A DNA stretch of 9,386 nt, from assembly GCA_026400425.1 (NCBI GenBank), contig JAPLPC010000558.1, positions 1 through 9,386 of the forward strand. The letters run 5' to 3'. Below are positions 1 to 7,387 of this stretch, one piece after another (position 1 is the first letter of the stretch; each line of letters begins with the position of its first letter). The DNA comes from Hyphomicrobiales bacterium. GTDB lineage: Bacteria; Pseudomonadota; Alphaproteobacteria; Rhizobiales; Xanthobacteraceae. The notes beneath the pieces are model-generated. The model was not told the DNA's origin. It did not search any database and saw only the letters and a list, made by a program, of their open reading frames with translations. A program made the translations under genes and the position numbers.

Positions 1-123
1 GGCATAGATGCCGGCAGCCTCCTGCCGGATCATGCCGGCACGCAGCATCAGCCGGTGCGAGACGATCTCCGCTTCCTTCGGCGTTTCCTTGAGGATGGGG
101 AGAAAATAGCGCGACAACCGCAT
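1..123 (-). CDS. proS: Prolyl-tRNA synthetase, N-terminal fragment (cut by window edge)
   Basis: Cytoplasmic class II aminoacyl-tRNA synthetase that charges tRNA-Pro with proline. Only the first 41 codons are present; the gene runs off the left edge. The peptide starts MRLSRYFLPILKETP and continues to GMIRQEAAGIYA, which is the conserved N-terminus of bacterial ProS just ahead of class II motif 1; no catalytic motif lies inside the window. The ATG at 123..121 fits the family start, with only a weak AGG about ten bases upstream. The gene is on the same strand as everything else but is separated from its upstream neighbour by 593 bp, so it probably has its own promoter, although I cannot point to one. 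The identification rests on recognising the N-terminal pattern and on the usual position of proS after this gene set in Bradyrhizobium-type genomes. Confidence 0.88.
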   Translation of the reverse strand, partial: MRLSRYFLPILKETPKEAEIVSHRLMLRAGMIRQEAAGIYA

Positions 124-401
124 CGTGAAGCCTGGAGATTCGGAGGAATGAACTGAGGCGAGTGAAACCGGATCGAGCGGCAAAACACAAGGGCAGCGGC
201 TCAATCGCCGCTTTGGAAAGCAGTATCCGGCCGCTTCGGCAGCGCGACGCAACCAGAGCGTTTCAAGCCCCCTTGTTTGGAAGCTCAGACGACAACCCGC
301 AGCTGCAGAAAACCTTTGCTTTCTAAGCATGCCTTAATTTTGAACAGACTATGCCGAAATTGATGACAAACACAAAAAGTTCAGTTACGACTCGAACCTC
401 A

Positions 402-563
402 GGCAAATCCGCAAGAATTTGCCGAGAACGGTCCAAGTCTCGGGAGGAACCCTGACGCGCTCAAGCAGCGTCAACCCGCCAATCAAAGGATAAAATCCAA
501 CGATCGGGGTATATAGGGTCGACACAATTTTCCGAGCAGGGCCATGTGCCCTGCTCTTTTTTT
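402..563 (+). ncRNA. Candidate small RNA ending at a plus-strand terminator
   Basis: Four small inverted repeats follow one another before the terminator: GGCAAAT/ATTTGCC (402..423), CCGAGA/TCTCGG (422..443, sharing two bases with the first), TGACGC/GCGTCA (453..473) and GGAT/ATCC (488..498). The terminator is at 534..563 and has a plus-strand orientation. No plus-strand gene exists upstream for it to serve, so a short non-coding transcript is a reasonable guess. No convincing promoter was found: TTGAAC at 340..345 has no matching -10. I do not recognise a known RNA family. The start is arbitrary (the first hairpin), and short inverted repeats of this size also occur by chance. Confidence 0.25.
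534..563 (+). terminator. Rho-independent terminator, plus strand
   Basis: A perfect 9-bp stem, GAGCAGGGC (534..542) pairing with GCCCTGCTC (548..556), closes a 5-base loop and is followed at once by seven T residues (557..563). This is a textbook intrinsic terminator for transcription on the plus strand. On the minus strand the hairpin is followed by GGAAAATT rather than a U-tract, so it should not act efficiently on the main operon. All confident genes nearby are on the minus strand, so the transcript it ends is not accounted for. Confidence 0.85.
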
Positions 564-716
564 GCAAGTCGTTCCAAGCAGTGGCCTGCCCAGCGAATGG
601 GCACTGTTTCACCAATTCCAGAGATAGACGCAAGACACGCAGACGTGGCCTATTGATGCGCATGGCGAATTGATGCGGGTGGTGCCGGTCGCCGATCCGA
701 TATGGCGAAGAGCGGA

Positions 717-1118
717 TTACGCCCCGCTTATCCGTTCTGCATCGCGCTCGCGGTTCGTCTTGACGCCCGACAACCACGAACAAACCAGTCCCTGCGACGC
801 ACCGACGAGACCGAATGTCAGCACCTGCGACAGCGGGATCGGCACCGAGGTCCAGATCTGCAACATCGCGATGCTGACGACATAGCCGGTGATCGTCGAT
901 GTCAGCACCTTCGGCCACAGGCCCATCTTGTCTTCGAGGAACCAGTCCTCGCCCCACATGATCAGCGAAGGGATCAGACCGAACCAGTAGGCGATCGGCA
1001 ATCCCATCAGGAAGCCGATGAAGCCGCCGATGATGCGGCCGCTGAGCACTTCGCGGATTTCGAACACGGCGAAGCCGATGACGGGACCGAGCAGCAGGAA
1101 CAGCAGGAAGCGCTTCAT
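717..1118 (-). CDS. Small four-helix membrane protein of unknown function (DUF5413-like)
   Basis: A 133-residue, strongly hydrophobic protein. Hydrophobic stretches lie at about residues 4-19, 28-54, 70-88 and 97-116, suggesting four inner-membrane helices, followed by a charged tail (KTNRERDAERISGA). A conserved-looking acidic/aromatic segment, WGEDWFLEDK, sits between helices 2 and 3. I recall similar proteins in Bradyrhizobium and Rhodopseudomonas annotated as DUF5413, but that name is from memory and untested. The start is well supported by AGGAGG eight bases upstream. The gene lies 37 bp after the DUF1467-type gene and could be its cotranscribed partner. No catalytic motif is visible, and I assign no function. 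Confidence 0.8.
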   Translation of the reverse strand: MKRFLLFLLLGPVIGFAVFEIREVLSGRIIGGFIGFLMGLPIAYWFGLIPSLIMWGEDWFLEDKMGLWPKVLTSTITGYVVSIAMLQIWTSVPIPLSQVLTFGLVGASQGLVCSWLSGVKTNRERDAERISGA

Positions 1119-1126
1119 GCGATGAC

Positions 1127-1132
1127 CCTCCT
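1127..1132 (-). promoter_or_regulatory. Ribosome binding site of the DUF5413-like gene
   Basis: The minus strand reads AGGAGG followed by eight bases and the ATG at 1118..1116. This full Shine-Dalgarno match is the strongest in the window, and it supports both the reality and the start of an otherwise anonymous gene. Confidence 0.8.
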
Positions 1133-1155
1133 AGTCGCTGCGATCGGATACCTGC

Positions 1156-1431
1156 TCACAGCGGCACGCCCATCAGTTTCGACAGCCGCTCGATATTGAG
1201 ATAGCCGGCGCTCTGCGCGGCCAATCCGGCCGCGAAGAACAAAGCTGACAACACGGTGGTCCAGATCAGTTTGTGTCCCATCCGCGCCAGCACCGGCGCA
1301 CCGGGATCGGTCCCTTCGGCGCCCTCGCCCGCTTCCTGCTGGCTACGCACCCCGAACGGCAAAGTCAGGAACAGCGTGACCCACCAGATCACGAAGTAGA
1401 CCGCGAATGCTGTCGAGATCGTATAGGCCAT
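1156..1431 (-). CDS. DUF1467 family two-helix membrane protein
   Basis: A 91-residue protein of unknown function with two predicted membrane helices, at about residues 7-28 and 54-75, joined by a polar loop rich in Gly, Glu and Gln. The pattern (WWVTLFLTLPFGVRSQ, then a loop, then a helix beginning near KLIWTTV) matches the DUF1467 family, which in alphaproteobacteria usually sits between methylmalonyl-CoA epimerase and proS. The frame is open further upstream to 1557, but that part is the mce gene read in another frame. The chosen ATG at 1431 lies seven bases after the mce stop, and GAGGG, overlapping that stop codon, acts as the ribosome binding site. This spacing implies cotranscription and coupled translation with mce. 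The family's role is unknown. Confidence 0.88.
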   Translation of the reverse strand: MAYTISTAFAVYFVIWWVTLFLTLPFGVRSQQEAGEGAEGTDPGAPVLARMGHKLIWTTVLSALFFAAGLAAQSAGYLNIERLSKLMGVPL

Positions 1432-1438
1432 CGTGCCC

Positions 1439-1843
<405 letters not shown>

Positions 1844-1848
1844 GATGT

Positions 1849-1853
1849 CCTCC
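1849..1853 (-). promoter_or_regulatory. Ribosome binding site of mce
   Basis: The minus strand reads GGAGG, then ACATC, then the ATG at 1843..1841. It fixes the epimerase start and excludes the longer in-frame extension, which would overlap the end of the RNase J gene. Confidence 0.8.
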
Positions 1854-1881
1854 GTTTTTCTTTTGCGCGTATTCTTTTTTC

Positions 1882-3558
1882 TTACTGCTCGACCGTCAGG
1901 ATGTGGACGTAGCACATCGTCTTCTTACCCCAATGTTCGGCCAGCGTGGAGCGGACCGCACGCCGCACCGATTCCGCCATCGCGTCGGGATCGCGCTTGC
2001 GCGCCTTGGGCAGGTTCTCCACCACATCGACGACGAGATCGAACACGATATCGTCGAGCACGGCACCGGCCGAATTCTTTTCGGGAATGCCGATCAGATC
2101 GACGGCGGGGTCGTCGACCAGATCGCCCTTGTTGGTGATCGCCAGCGCGATGAAGGCGCAGCCGGCAAAACCGAGCCGGCGGCGCTCGGAGACGGCGCGC
2201 GATTTCTCGCTTTCGAGAATCGAGCCGTCCTTGAAAATGCGTCCCGACGGCAACTGATCGATGACCGCGGGATCGCCCGGGCCGAGTTTGACGAGAGCGC
2301 CGGTCTTGACGATCATCACCTTCGGCACGCCGCAGGCGCGCGCGAGTTTGGCGTGCTCGCTCAGATGCAGTGCCTCGCCGTGAACGGGGATCAGGAGTTC
2401 GGGGCGAATCCAGGAGATCATGTCGCGCAATTCATCGCGGCGCGGATGGCCGGAGACGTGCACCAGCGCGTCACGGTCGGTGATCACCTCGATGCCCTGG
2501 GTAACCAGGCCGTTGATGATGGTGCCGACTGCCTTCTCGTTGCCGGGAATCGTGCGCGACGAGAAGATCACCGTGTCGCCCTGGTTCAGCGTCACCATAG
2601 GATGATCGTCATTGGCGATGCTCGCCAGCGCCGCGCGGCTTTCGCCCTGGCTTCCGGTGCACAGCGCCAGCACCTTGTCCGGCGGGAAATGGCCGTAATA
2701 ATCGGCGTTGCGGAACGGCGGCAGGCCGTCGAGATAACCGCATTCGCGCGCCACCTGCACCACGCGCTCCATGGCGCGACCGACCAGCACGACCTCGCGG
2801 CCCGACGCCTGCGCGGCTTCGGCCACGGCGCGCACGCGCGCCACGTTGGAGGCGAACGTGGTGACGGCGACGCGGCCCTTGGACGCCATCACCAGCTTCG
2901 TCAGCGTGGCAGCGACTTCCATCTCGGACGGCGAACGACCGTCGCGCACGGCATTGGTGGAGTCGCCGATGATCGCCAGCACGCCCTGGTCGCCGAGTTC
3001 GCGCAGGCGCTTCTCGTCGGTGGGCTTGCCGATGATCGGGGTCGGATCGATCTTCCAGTCACCGGTGTGCAGCACGGTGCCGACAGGCGTGTGCAGCGCG
3101 ATGGCGTGGCTTTCCGGAATCGAATGCGCCACCGGAATCATTTCGATGTCGAACGGACCAACATTGAACCGCGAACCGGACTCGACGACGGTGACCGGAA
3201 TTTTCGGCGCGCCGCGCTCGGCCGCGCACTTCGCCTCGAACAATGCTGCTGAAAACTTGGTGGCATAGATCGGGCATTTCAGCTTCGGCCACAGATCGAT
3301 GATGGCGCCGAAGTGATCCTCATGGGCGTGCGTGAGCACGAGGCCGACTAGGTTCTTCTTCTGCTTTTCCAGAAACGTGATGTCGGGCATCACAAGGTCG
3401 ATGCCGGGCAGATGCTCCTCGTCGCCGAAATAGACGCCGAGATCGATCGCCAGCCATTTGCGCTGCTGGTTGCTGCCGAGGCCATAGATCGACAGGTTCA
3501 TGCCGATCTGGCCGACACCTCCCAGTGAAGCGAATGTAAGTTCGTCGGGTCTTGTCAT
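1882..3558 (-). CDS. rnj: Ribonuclease J
   Basis: Metallo-beta-lactamase/beta-CASP ribonuclease that acts in rRNA maturation and mRNA decay as endonuclease and 5'-3' exonuclease. The 558-residue length is typical. The zinc-binding core is intact: HAHEDH at residues 77-82, His145 in PVAHSIPE, and Asp167 in HTGDW. The beta-CASP part carries GSQGE (302-306), SGHPRRDEL (369-377) and PVHGE (391-395), all expected of RNase J. A C-terminal domain of about 110 residues follows. The start at 3558 is chosen because MTRPDELTFASLGGVGQIGMN is the family N-terminus and AAGGA lies seven bases upstream. The upstream in-frame extension to 3651 is birA sequence. The ATG overlaps the birA stop (ATGA), implying coupled translation. 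In rhizobia RNase J processes rRNA ends, a role likely here but inferred. Confidence 0.96.
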   Translation of the reverse strand: MTRPDELTFASLGGVGQIGMNLSIYGLGSNQQRKWLAIDLGVYFGDEEHLPGIDLVMPDITFLEKQKKNLVGLVLTHAHEDHFGAIIDLWPKLKCPIYATKFSAALFEAKCAAERGAPKIPVTVVESGSRFNVGPFDIEMIPVAHSIPESHAIALHTPVGTVLHTGDWKIDPTPIIGKPTDEKRLRELGDQGVLAIIGDSTNAVRDGRSPSEMEVAATLTKLVMASKGRVAVTTFASNVARVRAVAEAAQASGREVVLVGRAMERVVQVARECGYLDGLPPFRNADYYGHFPPDKVLALCTGSQGESRAALASIANDDHPMVTLNQGDTVIFSSRTIPGNEKAVGTIINGLVTQGIEVITDRDALVHVSGHPRRDELRDMISWIRPELLIPVHGEALHLSEHAKLARACGVPKVMIVKTGALVKLGPGDPAVIDQLPSGRIFKDGSILESEKSRAVSERRRLGFAGCAFIALAITNKGDLVDDPAVDLIGIPEKNSAGAVLDDIVFDLVVDVVENLPKARKRDPDAMAESVRRAVRSTLAEHWGKKTMCYVHILTVEQ

Positions 3559-4370
3559 TGTCCAGTCCTTGCCGACGCCGCGGAGCCGAAGTGAACGTCG
3601 CCCGCCGAGATCGGCACGCGCCGACCATCTGCAGTCGCGACGATCAGACAACCGGCGTCGTCAATCGTATCGAAGATTCCTGAAAGTGTGGAGTTGCCGG
3701 TCTGCACCGAGACTGGCTGTCCCAGCCCGGCGGCGCGTTCCAGCCACGCCTTGCGTATGGCGGCGAACCCTCTTCCGCTGTCCCAGATACCTGACATCTC
3801 GTGCCAAGTATCGGACAAAGTCGCAAAAAAGTCTTCGGCGCTGGCACTGACGCCCAGCGCGCTGAGGCAGGTGACCGGATATGGCATGCCGTCCGGCGCC
3901 GCGACGATATTGGTGCCGATGCCGACAACCACGGCGAGTGCCCCGCTCGGATGCGTCTCGGCTTCGAGATTCATGCCAACCAGCTTGGCGCCCCCCGCCA
4001 TCACGTCGTTCGGCCATTTCAGCCGGTAGTCGTTGGCCGCCGAGTTGGGCGCCCGCATCGCGGCCTCGACGCTGACCTGCCGTAGTGCCTTTTCAAGCGC
4101 GACACCGGCTGCGAAACCGAGCGTAGCAGCGGCCGACGGGGCGATGTCCAGCACTTCGAGCACCGAGCTTGCAAGATTGCCGCGCGGCGCGATCCAGGGC
4201 CGGTTGCGCCGACCGCGACCGGCCGTCTGCATCGTGGTCACGAACCACATCGGCCCGCGCTCGCCGGCGCGGGCGCGGTCCATGGCTTCGGTATTGGTGG
4301 ATCCCGTGCTTTCGAAGGTGGCGAGCCTGGTGCCCGCCGCCGATGCCCGTGGCCCGAGCGCGAAAGCCAC
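3555..4370 (-). CDS. birA: Biotin--[acetyl-CoA-carboxylase] ligase, class I (no DNA-binding domain)
   Basis: Makes biotinyl-5'-AMP and transfers biotin to a lysine of carboxylase carrier domains in the cytoplasm. The 271-residue protein shows the ligase signature in order: STGSTN (21-26), the biotin-AMP loop GRGRRNR (51-57), KWPND (118-122), a likely catalytic Lys129 in GAKLVGM, and GIGTN (150-154), followed by the small C-terminal domain. It lacks the N-terminal winged helix of E. coli BirA, so it should be an enzyme only and not a repressor. The frame is open far upstream to 5000, but that part is nuoN sequence in another frame. The only start that fits the family is a GTG at 4370, which shares one base with the nuoN stop (TAGTG). 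No good ribosome binding site precedes it, suggesting coupling to nuoN translation. Its stop overlaps the rnj start. Confidence 0.93.
   Translation of the reverse strand: MAFALGPRASAAGTRLATFESTGSTNTEAMDRARAGERGPMWFVTTMQTAGRGRRNRPWIAPRGNLASSVLEVLDIAPSAAATLGFAAGVALEKALRQVSVEAAMRAPNSAANDYRLKWPNDVMAGGAKLVGMNLEAETHPSGALAVVVGIGTNIVAAPDGMPYPVTCLSALGVSASAEDFFATLSDTWHEMSGIWDSGRGFAAIRKAWLERAAGLGQPVSVQTGNSTLSGIFDTIDDAGCLIVATADGRRVPISAGDVHFGSAASARTGQ
3566..3570 (-). promoter_or_regulatory. Ribosome binding site of rnj
   Basis: AAGGA on the minus strand stands seven bases before the ATG at 3558, inside the end of the birA coding sequence. It decides the RNase J start in favour of 3558 rather than the longer in-frame extension. 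Confidence 0.65.
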
Positions 4371-5840
4371 TAGAACAACGACTTCGCTGCCAGCGAGGCT
4401 GCACTGACCAGCGGAGCCGGATAGACAAAGAACAGGATGTTGAACACGCCGGTCACCGCGAGCACGGTGCGCAGTTCGACCCGCATCGGATCGAGCGCGC
4501 CCGTCGGCTCGTCGAAATACATCAGCTTGACGATGCGCAGATAATAGAAGGCGCCGACCACCGAGGCGAGCACGCCCACCACGGCGAGTACGAACAGGCC
4601 CGACTTGATGGCGGCCATGAAGACGTAGAACTTGCCGAAGAAACCTGCCAGCGGCGGCACGCCGGCCAGCGAGAACAGGAACATGGCGAAGAAGAACGCC
4701 ACGGCTGGATTGGTGCGCGACAGGCCGGCGAAGTCCGAGATGCTTTCGAGCGGCTGGCCGTTGCGCTTCATGGTCAGGATGATGGCGAACGAGCCGAGGG
4801 TCATCGCCACATAGATGGCGATATAGACCAGCACGCCCTGCGCGCCCTCTTGCGTACCTGCCGCAAGACCGACCAGCGCAAAACCCATATGGCCGATCGA
4901 CGAATAGGCCATCAGGCGCTTGATGTTGGTCTGGCCGATGGCGGCGAACGAGCCGAGCACCATCGAAGCCAGCGACACGAACACCACGATCTGCTGCCAC
5001 TGCATCATGATGCCGGGGAAAGCCGTGAGCGCCACGCGGGTGAAGACGGCGAGTGCGGCGACCTTCGGAGCCGAGGCGAAGAACGCGGTGACCGGGGTCG
5101 GCGCGCCTTCATAAACGTCCGGCGTCCACATGTGGAACGGTACGGCCGAGACCTTGAAGCAGAGGCCGGCGAGCAGGAACACCAGGCCGAACACGAGACC
5201 GATATTGCCGGTCTTGGCCTCGGCGGCGATGCCGGCAAAATTCACCGTGCCGGTGAAGCCATAGACCATCGAGGCGCCGTAGAGCAGCATGCCCGACGAC
5301 AGCGCGCCGAGCACGAAATACTTCAGGCCGGCTTCGGTGGATTTGGCATTGTCGCGGTTCGAGGCGGCGACGACATAGAGCGCAAGGCTCATCAGTTCGA
5401 GGCCGAGATAGAGCATGATCAGGTCGCCGGCCGAGATCAGCACCATCATGCCGGTGGTCGAGAGCAGCACCAGGATCGCGTATTCGAAAATCTTCGCCTG
5501 CTCGGCGAGATAGGACCGCGACAGGATCAGCGTCACGCCGGAGCCGATCAGCGCAAGGATTTTCAGGCGTGACCGCGGACGCCGTCAGCGCCAGGACCTT
5601 CAGGAAGCGCGCATAGTCGTCGACGATGAAGCTGCCGCCGAAGGTGACCAGCTTGCCCGCCGGCAACATGACCTCGGCAACGCCGACGACGATCAACAGG
5701 CAGATGGCCAGCGCCGTCACCAGCCCCGTCACCTTGGGGCCGTTGAAGGCGCCGATCATCAGCAGCACCATCGCGCCCACTGCCAGGATCAGCTCCGGCA
5801 GCACGGGCAACAGTGAATATCCAGCGGTCGTAATTGTCAT
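4370..5840 (-). pseudogene. nuoN: NADH-quinone oxidoreductase subunit N, broken by a 37-bp duplication frameshift
   Basis: Antiporter-like proton-pumping subunit of the complex I membrane arm. The ATG at 5840 opens a frame giving the normal NuoN N-terminus for 91 residues (to LKVLALTASAVT, 5603..5568), then nonsense to a stop at 5109..5111. The rest of NuoN lies one frame over: from about 5566 it reads LKILALIGSGVT and continues intact to the TAG at 4372..4370. The downstream part keeps the key residues, including Glu in LGLELMS (5398..5396) and Lys in GLCFKVSAVPFHMW (5155..5153), and shows no other lesion. Removing 37 bp restores 477 residues, a normal NuoN length. The start lies 23 bp after the nuoM stop, with AGGA upstream. 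The gene is either truly inactivated or, as I think more likely, damaged by an assembly join. Confidence 0.9.
5531..5603 (-). repeat. Imperfect tandem duplication of a nuoN segment
   Basis: Two adjacent copies of one nuoN segment lie at 5603..5568 (LKVLALTASAVT) and 5566..5531 (LKILALIGSGVT), with one base (5567) between them. The repeat unit is therefore 37 bases, which is not a multiple of three and causes the frameshift. Over 36 aligned bases I count 26 identical. The differences fall largely at third positions or exchange similar residues (V/I, A/G). Copy 1 is in frame with the nuoN start, and copy 2 is in frame with the rest of the gene. Confidence 0.92.
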
Positions 5841-5863
5841 AGCGAGATCCTGGTCCGCTGCGG

Positions 5864-7387
5864 TCAGTGCAGCAGTGCCGCTGCCTTCACGGCAGCAGTT
5901 GCAGCAGCATAATTCTTGACGACGAGATCAACCGAGGCCGCCGACATATCGAGGACGGGCTTCGGATAGACACCGAACAGAATGGTGAGAACGGCGAGCG
6001 GCACCAGCAATAGGCCTTCGCGGGCCGTCATGTCCTTGATGCCCATCAGTGCCGGCTTGGTCAGATCGCCGAACACCACCTTGCGGAACAGCCACAGCGC
6101 ATACGCCGCCGACAGGATGACGCCGGCGCAGGCGACCGTCGCGGTCGGGATCGAGACCTTGAAGGTGCCGAGCAGCGTCAGGAATTCGCCGACGAAGCCG
6201 GAGGTGCCGGGCAGACCGACATTGGCCATGGTGAAGACCATGAACAGCAAGGCATAGATCGGCATCCGGTTGACCAGGCCGCCATAGGCCGCGATTTCGC
6301 GGGTATGCATGCGGTCATAGGCGACGCCGACACAGAGGAACAGCGCGCCCGACACGATGCCGTGCGAGATCATCTGGAACACCGCACCGGCGACACCCTG
6401 CTGGGTGCCGGCGAAGATGCCCATCGTCACATAGCCCATGTGAGCGACCGACGAGTAGGCGATCAGCTTCTTGATGTCTTCCTGCATCAAGGCGACGAGC
6501 GAAGTGTAGACGATGGCGATCGCCGACAGCGTCCACACCATCGGTGCGAAATACAGCGACGCATCCGGGAACATCGGCAGCGAGAAGCGCAGGAAGCCGT
6601 AGCCGCCCATCTTCAGCATGATCGCGGCCAGAACGACCGAACCGGCGGTCGGCGCTTCGACGTGGGCGTCCGGCAGCCAGGTGTGCACCGGCCACATCGG
6701 CATCTTCACCGCGAACGACGCGAAGAAGGCCAGCCATGCCCACATCTGCAGGCTGCGCGGCATCGTGGTCTGCATCAAGGTCGGGATGTCGGTGGTGCCG
6801 GCCTGCCAGTACAGCGCCATGATGGCGAGCAGCATCAGCACCGAGCCCAGAAACGTGTAGAGGAAGAACTTGAACGACGCGTAGACGCGGCGCGGACCAC
6901 CCCAGATGCCGATGATCAGGAACATCGGGATCAGGCCGCCTTCGAAGAACAGATAGAACAGCACGAGATCCAGCGCCGAGAATGTGCCGATCATCAGCGT
7001 TTCCAGAACCAGGAACGCCATCATGTATTCCGGCACCCGCTTCGAGACCGACTTCCAGCTGCACAGGATGCAGAACGGCATCAAGGCCGTGGTCAGGATC
7101 ACGAAAGGGAACGAGATGCCGTCGACACCCATATGATAGTTGATGGTCGCGGCCAGCCAGGGCGCCTTTTCGACGAACTGGAAGCCGGCATTGGCGCCGT
7201 CGTAGCGCGCCACCATGATCAGCGACACCGCGAAGGTCGCAATGGTCGCCCACAGGGCGATCCACTTGGCGTTGCGATCGGCCGCCTCGTCGCGGCCGCG
7301 CGCCAGCAGATAGATGAGCGCGGCGCCGAGCGTCGGCAGGAAGGTGGTGACCGACAGGATCGGCCAGGTCATGACTGAGCCGGACAT
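5864..7387 (-). CDS. nuoM: NADH-quinone oxidoreductase subunit M
   Basis: Antiporter-like subunit of respiratory complex I in the inner membrane, contributing one proton channel. The 507-residue protein is polytopic throughout and carries the family's charged channel residues: Glu149 in FFEGGLIPMF (E. coli Glu144 equivalent) and Lys228 in FAVKMPMWPVHTWLPDAHVEAPT (Lys234 equivalent region). The SSVAHMGYVTMG motif of the second helix repeat is also present. The chosen ATG at 7387 shares one base with the nuoL stop (TAATG) and is preceded by a G-rich run six bases upstream. An internal ATG at 7372 (MTWPILS) also fits the family N-terminus but has no ribosome binding site, so the start is uncertain by five codons. 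The frame upstream of 7387 is nuoL in another frame. Followed 23 bp later by nuoN. Confidence 0.96.
   Translation of the reverse strand: MSGSVMTWPILSVTTFLPTLGAALIYLLARGRDEAADRNAKWIALWATIATFAVSLIMVARYDGANAGFQFVEKAPWLAATINYHMGVDGISFPFVILTTALMPFCILCSWKSVSKRVPEYMMAFLVLETLMIGTFSALDLVLFYLFFEGGLIPMFLIIGIWGGPRRVYASFKFFLYTFLGSVLMLLAIMALYWQAGTTDIPTLMQTTMPRSLQMWAWLAFFASFAVKMPMWPVHTWLPDAHVEAPTAGSVVLAAIMLKMGGYGFLRFSLPMFPDASLYFAPMVWTLSAIAIVYTSLVALMQEDIKKLIAYSSVAHMGYVTMGIFAGTQQGVAGAVFQMISHGIVSGALFLCVGVAYDRMHTREIAAYGGLVNRMPIYALLFMVFTMANVGLPGTSGFVGEFLTLLGTFKVSIPTATVACAGVILSAAYALWLFRKVVFGDLTKPALMGIKDMTAREGLLLVPLAVLTILFGVYPKPVLDMSAASVDLVVKNYAAATAAVKAAALLH

Larger units (their letters stand above)
124..716. other. 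593-bp gene-free gap between proS and the DUF5413-like gene
   Basis: No convincing protein gene lies here on either strand. The base composition is visibly more AT-rich around 300..400 and 480..535 than in the flanking genes. The gap holds a strong plus-strand terminator at 534..563 and a run of small inverted repeats ahead of it, both listed separately. It also holds an isolated 6-bp inverted repeat (AGCGGC/GCCGCT, 195..212) that could form in the proS leader, and another small hairpin at 588..602 (GCCCA/TGGGC) with no T-run. The proS promoter is expected somewhere here, but I find no good match to a -35/-10 pair. Confidence 0.7.

Noticed and set aside
380..405. tRNA T-arm-like string GGTTCGAGTC on the minus strand
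   Set aside because: The flanking bases do not form a T-stem, and no acceptor, D-arm or anticodon arm can be drawn around it.
363..455. Plus-strand 30-codon open frame beginning MTNTKSS, upstream of the terminator
   Set aside because: There is no Shine-Dalgarno sequence before the ATG, and the Ser/Lys/Arg-rich product resembles nothing I know. It is too short to support without expression or conservation data.
510..540. Possible minus-strand -10 box CTATAT at 511..516 as a proS promoter
   Set aside because: The sequence at the right distance (CTGCTC) is a poor -35 match and falls inside the terminator stem. It would also leave a leader of several hundred bases.
588..602. Hairpin GCCCA/TGGGC as a terminator for the minus-strand operon
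   Set aside because: The stem is only five base pairs, and no T-run follows on the minus strand.
385..957. Minus-strand open frame of 190 codons spanning the gap and part of the DUF5413-like gene
   Set aside because: Its first half is the DUF5413-like gene read in another frame. Its second half crosses the strong hairpin terminator, is rich in Arg and Leu without any recognisable pattern, and has no ribosome binding site.
1903..3252. Long plus-strand open frame of 449 codons opposite rnj, and similar ones opposite nuoN, nuoM and nuoL
   Set aside because: These are antisense shadows of confident minus-strand genes in high-G+C sequence, rich in His, Arg and Asp, with no domain pattern.
5560..5575. 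Programmed ribosomal frameshift joining the two halves of nuoN
   Set aside because: There is no recognisable slippery heptamer or pause structure at the point needed. A shift there would still insert 12 duplicated residues in a membrane helix. NuoN is not known to use frameshifting.
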